Assembly (NCBI GenBank): GCA_020310875.1
Contig: CM035416.1
Span: forward strand, 73,415,983 to 73,479,982
Direction of reading: 5' to 3'
DNA from: Ceratopteris richardii
Taxonomy: Eukaryota; Streptophyta; Polypodiopsida; Polypodiales; Pteridaceae
DNA: 64,000 nt
The notes beneath the pieces were generated by a model. That model was not told where the DNA came from. It made no database searches and worked only from the letters and a program-made list of their open reading frames with translations. The position numbers were made by a program, and so were the translations under genes. This document shows positions 10,709-22,480 of this stretch, piece after piece; within the stretch, counting starts at the first letter, position 1, and every line of letters begins with the position of its first letter.

Positions 10709-12011
10709 GAAGGAACGACAAAATCCGATGACTAACATGGTTTATATTTCCCCAATTGAGTCACAAGCAGCCGTAGTTCAGACAAGATCAGGTAAACAGT
10801 TGCAACTAGCAGTTGAAGCTTTCGAGCTTGGAATTCGTGAGCAGCAGCAGATGTTTGCAAAGACTAGTCAATGGACAGCTAAGGAGCCGATTGTGTTTCC
10901 TGATCCCATTCCGGTAACACAGGTCCTTTTGCCATAGGCAAGATCGAATGAACAGAATTCTGCCCCAACAACATTAGAATCACCACCAGAATCGGTGATG
11001 ACCATAGCCCAAACAGATCAGGTATGGGACGTCCTATTGAAGGCTTCAATCACACTCCCTTTGGAACAGTTGCTTGCTTTAGTTCCAGGTGTAAGACAGC
11101 AATTTCAACAGCAGGTTAGTCCCGGATCTTCATGTACTCTGACGACTGCGACCATACAACCAGAGATGGATTCTACGGTGGATCATTCAGTCCCATTGAT
11201 CACCGTCTGGTATAAAAATCAGAAGATTAGCCAAGTTTTAATTGATGGCGATTCGGGTGTGAATATTGCAAGAGCCGCACTCTGGAAGAAATTGGGTTGG
11301 ACCCAAATTGAACCCATACAATTTTTTGTGCAAATGGCAGACCAATCCTGAGTCCATCCGGTGGGACTCGTACGTAATATCCCTATTACCTTGCAAGGAA
11401 CCACATTTAAAATGACTTTTGTAGTCCTAGACTTACCAGAATCCAGCCTCGACTACAACTTACTCTTTGGTCGACCATGGTTAAAGCAAGCCAAAGTTGT
11501 ACAGGATTGGTCAGCTCAAGAGTTAATTTTCAAAGACAATCACCGGAAATATGTAGTTGCACTGGATGCTATGCAACCCTGTGATTTACACACACGGCCA
11601 TATGTAGCAGTGCCAGTCCATATGATGGATGGGCTATCTGATGATGAGGAAGAGGCTTTCCTCAAGACGAATAAGGATCTGATCTCATTAGGTACTGTGG
11701 ATTTACAGTCGGTAGCAGACAATTGGAGTCCGGCAGCTTGTACGATCGTACTAATGACCAAAGCAGCAGAAGCTGATGATGGCCTAGCAATGGAGGAAGC
11801 AACCTTACAACAACTGTTTCACCCAGCTGATGATTTGGTAAAGCCCCAGCAGTTCTACGTACCGGAAGATCAACTGGTAACGTACAACTTGGGAGACATG
11901 GTTAACCTAAGGCCTGTAAAAATCAAGGCAGGATTAGCAGCGAAATTCCAAGATGATTTGGTATAACTTCTTTGTGAATTCTCATATGTTTTTGCTTGGG
12001 ACTATAGAGAC
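10709..12011 (+). pseudogene. Gypsy-2 protease region, broken
   Basis: Same frame as gag. The linker (10728-11200) contains V-Q-T-R-S-G-K. The retropepsin active site reads L-I-D-G-D-S-G-V-N-I (11239-11268), a variant of the D-G-G-S-x-x-N form of plant gypsy proteases rather than D-S/T-G. After an in-frame TGA (11349-11351) the domain continues with L-L-F-G-R-P-W-L (11461-11484), the flap-side closing motif. A further TAA at 11964 lies in the linker before RT. It would have cut the Gag-Pol precursor in the particle; with these stops it cannot be made in one piece. Confidence 0.83.
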
Positions 12012-13296
12012 ATGAAGGGCCTTGACCCAAGGATTTATCAACATAGAGTGGTACTCAAACCGGATGCGAAACCCATTAAACAACCTAGTTATAGGATGAA
12101 TCCTAATTATGTGGCACAGGTGAAGGTTGAACTTGATCTTTTATTGAAGGTGGGATTTATTGTGCCAATTGAGCATGCTGAGTGGATATCTCCAATAGTA
12201 ATCATCCCGAAGAAAAATAAATATTTGCGTATCTGTGTCGACTACCGAAAACTTAATGCAGCCACTGTACCGGATCCGTTCCCTCTCCCCTTTCTAGATA
12301 CAATGCTCGACAGGGTAGCAGGACACGAAATGTATTCTTTTCTGGATGGCTACAGTGGATATAATCAAGTGAGGATAGTAGAACAGGATATCCTGAAGAC
12401 AGCTTTTATCACGAACTGGGGTGTCTATGCTTGCACCGTAATGTGGTTTGCTTTTTGGAATGCCCCGAGTACATTCCAAAGATGTATGCAAGAAGTCTTT
12501 TCACCTTACTTGACCACATTTATGAAAGTATATTTGGATGATTTTTCCTTATTTGGAGCCACTTCAGCGCACCTGTATCATTTACGGTGATGCTTTGAAA
12601 AATGCCGAGAGTATCAATTATGTTTGAATCCTACCAAATCAGTTTTTGCGGTCTACTGTGGTAAACTACTTGGTCATATTATTCCGTGTGGATCCGGATA
12701 AAGTAGCCTCCGTGTTGGAAGCACCAGTCCCAAAGACACTGAAAGAAGTTATGCACTTTCTTGGCCAAATCCGGTGGCATGGCAGACATTTATGGTGGTT
12801 AGCTCATTTAGCGACACCACTTAATCGGCTTATGACTAGCACTCCGTGGAAGTACGAATGGACTCACGAGTGCCATGATCGGTTGAAGGTTTTATTGACG
12901 TAGGCACAGATCCTGCAACCACCTGATTGGGATCGCCTATTCCATGTCTTCGTGGATGCGTCAGATATTGCGATTGGTAGTGTCCTCATGCAACAAATTG
13001 ATAAATGGTTTTGGCCTGTGTACTATGCGAGCCGCCGATTAGCTCCTGCGGAGAAGAATTACTCTGTGATAGAACAAGAATGTCTTGGATTAGTATACTC
13101 TGTTAAGAAATTTTGGCATTACTTACTGGGTCGTAAATTTACTTTTCATGTGGATCATGCTGCATTGATGTACTTGGTTCGGCAGCAGCATTTAGGTGGT
13201 AGATTGGCCAGATGGGTTTTACTATTACAAGAGTTCGATTTTGAAGTTATTCATCGACCCGACACAACACATGCCTTGGCAGATTTTCTATCTTGA
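12012..13296 (+). pseudogene. Gypsy-2 reverse transcriptase and RNase H, broken
   Basis: RT motifs in order: W-I-S-P-I-V-I-I-P-K-K (12181-12213), I-C-V-D-Y-R-K-L-N, F-L-D-G-Y-S-G-Y-N-Q (12340-12370), Y-L-D-D (12531-12542). A TGA at 12588 and a frameshift between about 12650 and 12690 follow, then the connection domain, a TAG at 12901, and RNase H with F-V-D-A-S (12950-12964), Y-A-S-R-R-L, E-Q-E-C-L and the H-R-P-D-T-T-H-A-L-A-D end. Catalytic residues seen are conserved, so only stops and shifts inactivate it. No second (archaeal-type) RNase H is present. Confidence 0.9.
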
Positions 13297-14668
13297 CTGG
13301 ATTCCGGTGAGTCTCCGGTAGGGGTTGATGACACTACACCGGCAATTTATGTTACCGAGACAACTTCTGAAGACTCTGTAGAACCTCCTGTTGCTACTAC
13401 ATACTATGATATGTTACTAACTTTCCTCATTGACGGCTATCTTCCTTCTCAAACTCCCCCTCCTCTGCGTCGGAAAATTGCAGTCTAGGGTCACCGATTC
13501 CGATTGATTGTGGGTCAATTGTATTACATGGATCATACTGGTGTTTTACTTAGATGCATTCCTCCACATGAAGCGGAATCAGTTATTACTATGGCTCATT
13601 CATTACCCTCTAGCGGGCACTTCACATCTAATCTCACTCACCAAAAAATTCTGCACAGTGGGCTATGGTGGCCTACAATGTACAAAGATGTGGTTCAATT
13701 TGTGCAGCAGTGTGATGTCTGGCAACGGTCTGGACAGCCCTCGCAGTGACACCTCTTTCCCTTGCAACCTGTCTTACCTGTGGAGCCTTTTTAGAAGTGG
13801 GGTCTAGATTTTATTGGACCAATAACGCCACCAGCGACCCTCACCAACAATCGATATATTTTGACTTGTACAGATCATACCACTCGATGGGCAGAAGCTT
13901 GGGCTTTATGCTCTACCATAGCTATTTCGGTGGCCAAATGTTTGATGAGGGATGTTTTCCCTCGATATGGATTACCCCTGGAAATTATGACGGACCAGGG
14001 TACACATTTTGCAAACACCTTAATGCAAGTGCTGACTCAGACTTTTCAGATTATGCATAAATTCAGCTCACCGTACTATCCACGTGCTAATGGTCTGGCT
14101 GAGAGTACCAATAAGACTCTGTTGAATATGCTTCGCAAACTGATCTTGGAATGTCATGAACGTTGGGATCAACTCTTACCTTCTGTACTGTGGGCTTACC
14201 GGACCACGTACAAAGTGGCTACCGGAATGACTCCATTTAAAATCACTTATGGGTTAGAAGTTATTGCTCCAATGGAAGTAGTGGTGCCGAGTCTGCAGGT
14301 AGCCTTGTCTCAGAAGTTGCTGCCGAAAAAATCTCTTCCATTTCGGTTGGATGCACTCAGATCCTTGGATGAACAATGCTGGGAAAGCTTCATGACTCTT
14401 CAAGAAGTTCAGCTTTGTCAAGCCCGTACTCATGACCGCTTCCTAAAAACCCCTGTTTTTACGGTTGGCCAACTTGTTTTATTCTATAATGCTAAAGCAA
14501 ACAGATCTGTTGGAAAAATTTAAATTATGGTGGTTCGGTCCATACCAAATTGCTGAATAAGTGGGACCAGCAACTTTTTGATTGGCGACCTTAACAGGTG
14601 TTCTCTTGCCAAAAGTGATTAATGGTTCTAAGCTTCACCCATATCAACAGCCACCTGATAACCGCTAA
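13297..14668 (+). pseudogene. Gypsy-2 integrase, broken
   Basis: Zinc domain (13504-13749): both His are present (A-H...G-H), but the C-x2-C reads C-D-V-W, the second Cys replaced by Trp. The core has D in T-C-T-D-H (near 13868), D in M-T-D-Q-G-T-H-F (near 13990) and E in G-L-A-E-S-T (near 14090), the full D,D-E triad. Stops at 13486 and 13747 are in frame. After 14521 the C-terminal part continues in another frame (W-W-F-G-P-Y-Q-I, L-H-P-Y-Q) to about 14668. Only one zinc domain is present, unlike Gypsy-3 and Gypsy-4. Confidence 0.88.
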
Positions 14669-14950
14669 CGTGTACTTAGTCTTTTTTGCGTGTCACTTGT
14701 TTTTTCTTTTTATCCCCGTATTTCGGTTGACCACTCACCGTAATCTCCTCGTTTTGGTATCTAACTATGATTAATCGCCGCCCGGTGTTACTATTTCTGA
14801 TCATGCATGCATGCCGTAATCATTAGGGTTTTCGTCGCCTAATGTTGTCTGTGCTCTTATTTAATCGTGTTCTTTCCATTGATAATCGCTATTGTGTTTG
14901 TGTGATTGTGTGCTCTGTGTATTCTGTATTCTCGTGTTTACTTGTGCGCC

Positions 14951-16999
14951 ATGGAAGCACTCGTGAATGTCGCAACCTTTCGTGCAGGCCTCACTCCAGA
15001 AGTGAGTGAGTATTTGTGCACCTGTGGTCTGTTGGCCTTCGTTGAATTGCCTTGGCATTCAGTGGAGTGTCATCCATTCCATGCGCAGATCATTTTTGCC
15101 ATCGCTGCCACACCTGCTACAAAGCAGTGTTGGCCCATTGCTTGTTTACCCTCTCGTGTAGTCATTAATTTAGCGACGTTTGCTGAAGCTTTTCAACTCC
15201 CTCGGGAAGGACTGGAGAATGGTCCACTTCTTTCCGTGGCCACCATGCAAGAATTGTTCCCTCGACACTCATCTAATGAGTATGCCATTTTGTGTAGACC
15301 TGAACCAGAGCGTATAGCTCTGCAATTTTTGGTAGCCACCCTGAATTTACAGAAACGCACATATGGTATTGCTCACCCATTTATTCGATGATAGATACAG
15401 CTTCCCGTGAGTCTGTAAATTTCACATCCTTCTATTTCCAGCGCATTCACCGTGAATGTGTAGCGGTTATCAAACAAGTCACTAAGGGTGACCTTCCTCG
15501 TTCCCGTCTACCCCACATCCTCACTTTCCTTTTTCTGGCGCTCCAAGCCGCGCAACCTCCTCCCACCGCTCCCTTCTTGTTACATGAAGAATCTACTCAA
15601 ATGCTCGAGGACGAGGATGATGACGATGAAGATCTGCTTCAACTAGTTCGCCGAAAACGTAGATGCGTTAGCCCCTCTGAAAGTCAGGTGCAGGGATCCA
15701 CTTCCGGTCATGAAACTGAAGTCTTTCATGACACTGCCACATCTCTTCATGTCGAATCATCAGTTCCTTCTTCTCCGCTCAACCAGCAGGAACACGGTGG
15801 CACACCTGGAAGAATCCAAAGAAGTTTCTTCTCGGGCGGATTCTCATCAGAAGGATGAGGCAACTGTGAAACAAATTGTTGTTGAAATCATCACTGAAGT
15901 GATTGCCATTGCTGAGGCCGTGATCGACAAGGCTGAGGTGACAAATCAGAATACAACCGGAATAATCTTGATGCCAAATACCCTTACCCCCCTTCCACCA
16001 CCAATTAACTTCGTTGAGCCCGTTGTTCCCGACGCACCCACTCCCCCATCTTCTTCTCCCGACTACTCTTCACCACCCTGCCCCTATATGTTCTCAGCTT
16101 CTTCCTCCCAACCCCTTCCTGCTCTTCCTCCTCCGACACCGATGTTTAATGAACTGGAATCTATGGGTCGCCTACTGATCCAGTTTTCCCACCAGTTACC
16201 TCTTCAAATGAAGCTGGCAACCGAGAATATCTGGTAGGAATTGCAAGGCAAAGTAGACTTGCTGGAAGCTGACATTGCTCCATTGCAGGAAGAAGCAAAT
16301 GCGGTCAAGGAAGAGAATCATGCGCTGTAGACTCAGTTGCAACAACTTCAAGATCAATTAAAGAAAAAGGATAACCTGATTGCTCAGCGTGACACCGAAA
16401 TCATGACTCTGAAGCAAGAACTTACAGACAAGATAGATGCCATGACTGCTTTAGGAAATGAGCTTCATAGTACAAGGGATACCCTTAGTGTGTTAGAAGA
16501 AGCTTCACAAGCGGCCAATGTGCTTAAAGCAGAAGCCGAGTTACATAATGTCACTAAAAGATTGTTTCAGAGAGATCAAGAGTTCATGGAGGAGGTCGCT
16601 AAGTATCTACGGTTGAAGAAAAAGCTGGAAGGTATTATGAAAGAAAGGGATGCGTATTACAAAACCATCCAATATCAGGCTCAAGAGCTGGAATGCAGAG
16701 AAAAGCAGTTGGGATTTCAAGCAGAAAGATTGTCCAGAGTTGATGGTCAAATTGTTGATATGAAGGTCAGACGAGATGCGGCCATCGCCAACGAATTCTA
16801 TTTACAAGAAGCCTTTTTGCAGACGCAGACCTATGCATTGATGAGTCAAGTTATTGTGGCAAGTTCAGTCAGAACAGACGCACAATTGGTGGAGCCAGAA
16901 ACTTTGAAGATTATGTGGGATTCCCTGAAACATAAGATCACCTGCACATTTAAATTAGCCCGAACACTGTACAGACAAGGCATCGTTGATGAGCCTTAA
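14951..16999 (+). pseudogene. Gypsy-2 extra ORF downstream of pol (globular, acidic, Pro-rich, coiled coil)
   Basis: A sense-strand ORF between integrase and the 3' LTR, about 680 codons if read across two frameshifts (about 15385 and 15800) and two TAG stops (16235, 16328). I chose the ATG at 14951; nothing upstream is supported. Order: a globular region (about codons 1-190), an E-D-E-D-D-D-D-E-D acidic patch followed by R-R-K-R-R (15608-15665), a Pro/Ser-rich stretch (15980-16140), then about 220 residues of Glu/Lys/Leu/Gln-rich coiled coil (16240-16900). No signal peptide or clear membrane segment, so it does not look like an envelope protein. Plant gypsy elements of the Athila/Tat groups can carry extra ORFs here; the function is unknown to me. 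Confidence 0.7.
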
Positions 17000-17041
17000 T
17001 TTTATTTTTCTTTGCGGGTTTGAGTCCACCATGCATGCCAG

Positions 17042-17544
17042 TGTTAGGCCGTCGGAATTGGATTGTATTTTCCATATATCGCATGCACCGAAAAGGCGTA
17101 GCAAATAGTTGTAACCCTTTATCCATTAATGAAAAGGCATTACGGTGTTCTCGAGCAAGAGACGGGTTTGCCAAACTGTCTATCTGGGCGACCGTGCAGA
17201 GACACTGTGTTGCATACTTGCGGATATCTGAGTATTGTTCTTGTTGAATTGCAGTAATTCATTATTAACACAGTAATGTTGTCTTAACATTAATAATGTT
17301 TGTGCGACGTTGTGGTTGTTAACTCGCGCGATAAATTATTGTGTAAGATAATCGTAACTTGCACATACTAACTATGTAATGATAAGTCGTTGCCCTGGAA
17401 GTATAAGTTACTGTTTAGTGGAATAGTTAATTTGGGAAAATTAAATAAAAGGCCTCTACACTGTCAAACCCCTAACCATCCCCAAGAACCCGAAATGAAA
17501 CCCGAAACGAGATTTAAAGCGACTTGACCGAAGTGCTTTTAACA
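17042..17544 (+). repeat. Gypsy-2 3' LTR
   Basis: 503 bp, TG to CA, pairs with 8392-8882 and has a 12 bp insertion near its end. It is followed by GTGT (17545-17548), the target duplication. The extra ORF ends 42 bp before it, with no purine-rich tract between. Confidence 0.93.
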
Positions 17545-17591
17545 GTGTCGATGACACCCTAGATGAAGCTACGACCTACTCTGCTACCAAT
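17545..17591 (-). other. Copia-2 leader, proximal piece with primer binding site
   Basis: 47 bp of Copia-2 between the Gypsy-2 insertion and the Copia-2 5' LTR. On the minus strand TTGGTAGCAGAG (about 17579-17590) starts two bases after the LTR end. It differs from the initiator tRNA-Met site TGGTATCAGAGC by a T-to-G change, which marks this as the minus-strand copia 5' end. Confidence 0.65.
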
Positions 17592-17823
17592 TGTTGGAGT
17601 TTGAGTGTTGTAGAAGCATGCAAAGAACACAAGGAAGAAGAAGAAGCTTGGAGCACAACACACAATATTGAATGTATTACCAAGTGAATGGACAAGGATA
17701 AGTGACCCCTTAGGGTTATAGGCATATATACAAGCCGTGGGAAAAAAAAACTCCTAAAGAGGGAAAAAGTGTCCCAACTATCCTAAGTGTGTTCAGACAC
17801 ATCACTACCAAAACATATCAACA
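17592..17823 (-). repeat. Copia-2 5' LTR (right end approximate)
   Basis: The left end, TGTTGGAG, lies just outside a minus-strand primer binding site. A TATATATG box in minus orientation lies near 17726-17733. ATCAACA at 17817-17823 gives a plausible TG-to-CA element of 232 bp. No second copy exists in the window for checking, so only the 17592 end is secure. Confidence 0.5.
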
Positions 17824-19066
17824 TTTCCAAAGGTCAATCATTCTAGAAAATCTTTGACATTAAAGACTTTATTAATCCAAAGAATAAAATCATGTTTTGG
17901 GAATTGGAATTACTTGGTAGACCTTTCTTCTAGGTCTCTACCCAATTTCTTTGTTCATCTCAATTTGGTAAGATCTTCTGAAGAGAATTAGTACTAACTA
18001 TCTTGAACTAAATTCCATTTATTCCCAAGGTAGTTATGTAAACTAATCTCAAAGGTCACCAAAGCTCTGCAAAGAGGAATAAATCACTTCTCTTACTAAA
18101 CCAATTCCTTCAAATCATCAAACTAAATGAGGAACAATACCCATCAAGTCTTCAAGTTACCTTCTAGATCTTCTATCTATTGAATGGAGTCTAATAATTC
18201 AAGTTTTATTTGTTTTAAGTCCCAAAGCCTTGCAAGTTCTAGGCATCAATCCCGAATCCTACTAGGAACTTAGTGAACATTCTTGAATCACTTGTTCTCA
18301 TCATCCAAAGTTTCAAAAGATGGTCTTTTATAGATCATTTCAAGGCTTTTATACTTGAATAGGCTTGAATTTACTTTTGGACTTTAACTAAAAAAACTCC
18401 CTAATATTTTTGTCCTCTTATTTATCCAAATCTATTATACTAGCTAAAGTTGGCTATGCATTCTTCTAAGAAGAATGTATCTTCTTAAGAGGACAAAAGA
18501 TAGCCTTTTCCTAAGGTAAATTTCAACCTTACTCCATTCAACCTTTTGTAAATACAATCAATTGTATTCATATGGTTCATGTAGACGAACCTCTTTATGA
18601 ACCTAAGACCTTATTTTTTTATGCTCTTACCTTTAAGGCTTATCCTATGTTTCCTATCGGATTTTGTCTATTTTCTCTCTAGGCATCAGAGAAAATTCTC
18701 AATGGGAGTCAATTTCCACTTTCCCATACTAGTGATTTCTTTCTCCAATCCATAGAACTACTCTTTAATTTTTCCACCTTTTTTGTCCTTTTAATTATTT
18801 TTTGTCATTTCCTATGATCATGAATTCCTTGGTGCCATTAACAAGAGAGCAAGAACTAAGTTGCACAAATCTTATGCCAATTAATCTCATAAAGATTTCT
18901 TTGGTCGATCATAAAACCTTCCTTGGCATGTTTTTATTAAACTGTTCAAGGTTTGATTCCTTTGACTAGTCTAGGTCATTTTACTTTCTCAAAATTCCTC
19001 AAGATAGTTTTATTTGAGATAAGAACAAGTCTTTTCTCCTTTAGATCCCTTCTTGAATGATATTTA
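17824..19066. other. Unclassified AT-rich DNA
   Basis: About 1.24 kb without coding sense in any frame. The only structure I noticed is an inverted repeat, TTTTGTCCTCTTA near 18410 and TAAGAGGACAAAA near 18487, about 65 bp apart. It may be old repeat or host spacer. Confidence 0.4.
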
Positions 19067-20128
19067 TGTTGGTGCAATTAAAACCAAGCCCACATACTTG
19101 GTTGATTAGCTCATACTTGATTTATTGACATAACTTATGCAAGGCTTCATATGATCAACCTCTTGTAAAAATTTCTTCACAATTACCTTTTATAAAAGTG
19201 GTACACATCCACATGGAGTTAGGAAGCTCTAAAATTATGACTCATTTAGTTTTTGAGAGATGAGAGAATATATCCTATACTTTAGGATTCACTTTTAGGT
19301 AGATCTTTGAATTTGAATTCAAACTGGCTCCAAGAACGACTATAAGAAGAGGATCAAAAAGGCCCGCGTGCATCTCGAGCCCATGAGATCATTTTGAGGG
19401 AGATTCATTGTGAACTGAGAGCTTATCTCATAGCTCATTTTCCTCTCACACATTGAGCAATGTATGATTTCCAATGACATTGTATTTGTATATGATTTAA
19501 TACATATGTGATCATTACATTCTCATTTCACTTCTCTATTATAACTCCATCATAATAGTGATCTTCTCAGAGCTTGTTCTTAGTTCATGGTTGATCATTT
19601 GTCATGATTTAAAGCATGTTAGATTCAGCATACTATTTAATACATGACTACAAAGTTTCATTAGCATTGCTTTTCTTGATCACAAGATATTAACTCATCT
19701 TTGCTCACTGGTTTGTTGACTATTGAACCCAAAAATTGTCGGGATGGTCTTATGATTTGCTAAACATCTTTCTCTGTGTCTAGTCCATCATTTTTTATGA
19801 AGTCACTCATGATTCATAGCTTACTAAGCTAATTAGATTTTCCCAAAAGAAATTAAGCCAATTGCTAATGTGCTCAGAGAACTGTTCAAAACATTGAACA
19901 GGTGTAGGAACAAAAATAGCAAGTTTCTTGATCTTGGACCAACTCCTAACTATCTGTTTTGATCCATTGATTAGTGGATCATGTTCCAAGCAACATATAT
20001 GCTTATTTATGATCATTAGCTAGCTAAAGAGTCCCACTACACTCTCCATCAATCATTCTTAGCAGGTGTGAAACAAGATCTAGCAACACCACTTCATCTC
20101 TTGTGACTATCAACCATCTCCTCTAACA
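19067..20128 (+). repeat. Copia-3 5' LTR
   Basis: 1062 bp, starting TGTTGGTGCAA and ending CTCTAACA, with the primer binding site one base further on. It matches the Copia-4 LTR in length (1053 bp) and in its first bases (TGTTGGTGCAA). A TATAAAA box lies at 19191-19197. The 3' partner has been lost with the 3' half of the element. Confidence 0.78.
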
Positions 20129-20129
20129 A

Positions 20130-20141
20130 TGGTATCAGAGC
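20130..20141 (+). other. Copia-3 primer binding site
   Basis: TGGTATCAGAGC, the exact complement of the 3' end of plant initiator tRNA-Met, one base after the LTR. It is the usual copia priming site. Confidence 0.9.
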
Positions 20142-20154
20142 AACAACAAGCAGG

Positions 20155-21230
20155 ATGGGAGATGGATTTCCATCCTTCATTGACAAATTGGACAAAAACA
20201 ACTACTCAACATGGTCACTAAGGTTGCAATCCTACCTTCAAGGGAGAAGTCTATATGGATACATCTCAGGAGATGAAGAAATGCCAATCTTCAGGAGCAA
20301 GCATCAACCTACAAGGGAAGAGCAAGAAAGGTTGACCACATGGTGTGCAAAGGATGCTTTTGCCAAGTCTTATATACTAAAATTAATTTTTGATGTCTTG
20401 TTACCACGCATTAGTAATTGCAAGACCTCCCGAGAGGCATGGGAAGTACTCTCATCATATTTCTCCTCAAATACAAGAGCTAGGAAGAATCAGTTATGGA
20501 TGGAATTTACAACTCTAAAGAAACAACCAAAGCAAGGAGTGGCTGATTATGTAACCAAGACGAAATATGTGGTTGACCAGCTTGCAAGCATTGGAGAGGA
20601 GATAGAAGAAGAACACATAGTAAGGCAAATCATTAATGGAATCAAGGCTGATGATAATTGGTATTCATTCACCATAGCAATGGACCCCTACATGGATATG
20701 CAAATACCTAACCTCAACACCTTGATGGGGCAACTCTTCACCCCTGAGACAAAGCTCAAAAAGAATGGTGACAACTCTAGAGGTAATCAATCTTCCTCCC
20801 TTTATACAAATAAGAATAAATCTAAGGATAAAGGTAAAAGCAAGAAGAATGAAGAAGAGGCTAGTACCTCTCAAGCTAATTATGCAAGAAGAGGAAGAGG
20901 TGCTAGAGGAAGGGGCAGAGGAGGAAAGCAAGGCAAGGGGTGAACCTACAACAATTCACCTTGCAACGTTTGTGGTCTTACCAACCACACCACAGAAGAA
21001 TGCTTCAAGAATACAAGGAATAAAAGAGGAAGAGGTTTCCATAGAGGTAACTATGGACAATCCAAAGGCAGATACAACAATGGTGGAGGCAACTACAACC
21101 ATAACTACAATCAAGGCTACAACAACAAAAATTATCAAGGAGGTTTCATAGGAAGAAGGGACTACAATAACTATACTAAAGACCAAGAAGATTCACTACT
21201 CATCATGAACATGACATCCAAGCAAGGTAA
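20155..21230 (+). pseudogene. Copia-3 gag, one stop before the zinc knuckle
   Basis: Copia gag starting at the ATG at 20155, 14 bp after the primer binding site (M-G-D-G-F-P-S-F). UBN2-type motifs are W-S-L-R-L-Q-S-Y-L, C-K-T-S-R-E-A-W and A-R-K-N-Q-L-W-M-E-F. A Gly/Arg/Lys-rich basic stretch follows, then TGA at 20941-20943 in the same frame. Beyond it the knuckle C-N-V-C-G-L-T-N-H-T-T-E-E-C (about 20962-21003) is complete and followed by a Gly/Asn/Tyr/Arg-rich RNA-binding tail. The Copia-4 homologue has Arg at the stop position, so a CGA/AGA-to-TGA change is the likely cause. Confidence 0.88.
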
Positions 21231-22480
21231 AGATGATGAGCATCTTTTCTATATTGATTCACGTTGTTCCAATCATGTGGTTGGAAATGTAGCTTTATTA
21301 TCTGACCTTGAAGAACCCAAAGGAAGCATGAAGTACAAACAAGTGATGATACTAAACACTTAGTCAAGCAAATTGGAAATTTCAAAACATCTGATGGTAG
21401 CATGAACCTATTGAGTAAAGTTTTGTATGTGCCAACTATAACCAAAAACATAATTAGTGTTGGGTAGATTGTTGAGAAAGGTTTACAGGTCAGATTCACT
21501 AAGCATGGAGCATATGTGGAAGACCCTCAACAAGGCTTCAAAAAGATTGCTAAAGGTGAGAAGCCTGGTAGATTATTCACATTTGAGATTGAAGACACAA
21601 CGAAAATAGCACTATTCAATTATAGAGATCAAACCTTATCTGAGTTAGAAATATGGCACAAAAGGCTAGGACACATAAGAGAAAGAACTCTGAAGCAAAT
21701 ATGCAGGGATCAACGTGTGCTTGGCATTCCCAATGTGACCAAGCAACATATGATATACAAATGTGGAGCATACAAATTTGGCAAAGCTCACAGGTAACTA
21801 TTCAACAGGAAGGGGTACATTCATGAAGACGATTTGGAGCTTGTACACACTGATGTGTGGGGTCCTAGCAAAGATCCACCAATCTCAGGTTCAAGGTACT
21901 ATGTTTCATTTATTGATGATTACAGTAGATTGGAAAATCCTTTATTTCATGAAGCATAAGGATGGGGTATTTACATGTTTCAAAAAGTACTTGGCACTAG
22001 TTGAAAACCAAATAGGAATGAGCTTGAAGAGGATCATATTTGATGGAGGCGGTGAGTATTTTTCACATGAATTTGATTCATTTCTACAAGACAGAGGCAT
22101 AAAGAGGGAAGTAACAACAAGATATACTCCTAAATTGAATGGAGTGGTAGAGAGAAGGAATGGGTTAATTGTTGAAGCTGATAGGTCTATGTTGAATGAG
22201 AAGAAGCTACCTAATTACCTATGGGGAGAGGTTGTTTCCACAGCCACCTACTTGGTCAATAGGCTCCCATCCAAATCATTGGATGGTGTGAAACCCTATG
22301 AAGCATGGAATGGCAAGAGACCCTCATTGGACCATTGCAAAATATTTGGGTGCATTGCTTATGCACACATTTCTTCACAAATTAGAGGGAAGCTTGACTC
22401 TAAAGCTGAGAAATGTATATTCATTGGGTATGATCAAAACAAAAAGGGGTATAGGCAATACAATCCCACAACATGAGGAG
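21231..22480 (+). pseudogene. Copia-3 protease to integrase, truncated
   Basis: The protease active site near 21251-21270 reads Y-I-D-S-R-C-S-N-H: the Gly of D-S-G is Arg. The protease tail and GAG-pre-integrase follow (I-W-H-K-R-L-G-H near 21650). The paired Cys motif reads C-G-A-Y, with its second Cys lost. The integrase core has H-T-D-V-W-G-P (near 21850), F-D-G-G-G-E-Y (near 22040) and N-G-V-V-E-R-R (near 22140), the D,D,E residues, with frameshifts between 21780 and 21930. The frame ends at 22476 in the K-C-I-F-I-G-Y-D block. RT, RNase H and the 3' LTR are missing because sequence switches at 22481 to the Gypsy-3 LTR. Confidence 0.88.

Larger units (their letters stand above)
8392..17544 (+). 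mobile_element. Gypsy-2, full-length decayed Ty3/gypsy element
   Basis: Both LTRs are present (8392-8882 and 17042-17544), each starting TGTTAGGCC and ending TTTTAACA. The four bases before the 5' LTR and after the 3' LTR are both GTGT, a target duplication. The order is leader, gag, protease, RT, RNase H, integrase, then an extra coiled-coil ORF before the 3' LTR. Gag to RT lies in one frame and RT tail to integrase in the next, with about a dozen stops. It is inserted in the leader of the minus-strand Copia-2, 47 bp from that element's LTR. About 30 mismatches and a 12 bp indel separate the LTRs by eye (roughly 6%). I see no clear polypurine tract before the 3' LTR. Confidence 0.93.

Noticed and set aside
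14951-16999. Envelope-like gene in Gypsy-2
   Set aside because: Position fits, but there is no signal peptide, no transmembrane segment and no Cys-rich surface domain; the coiled coil is soluble in character.
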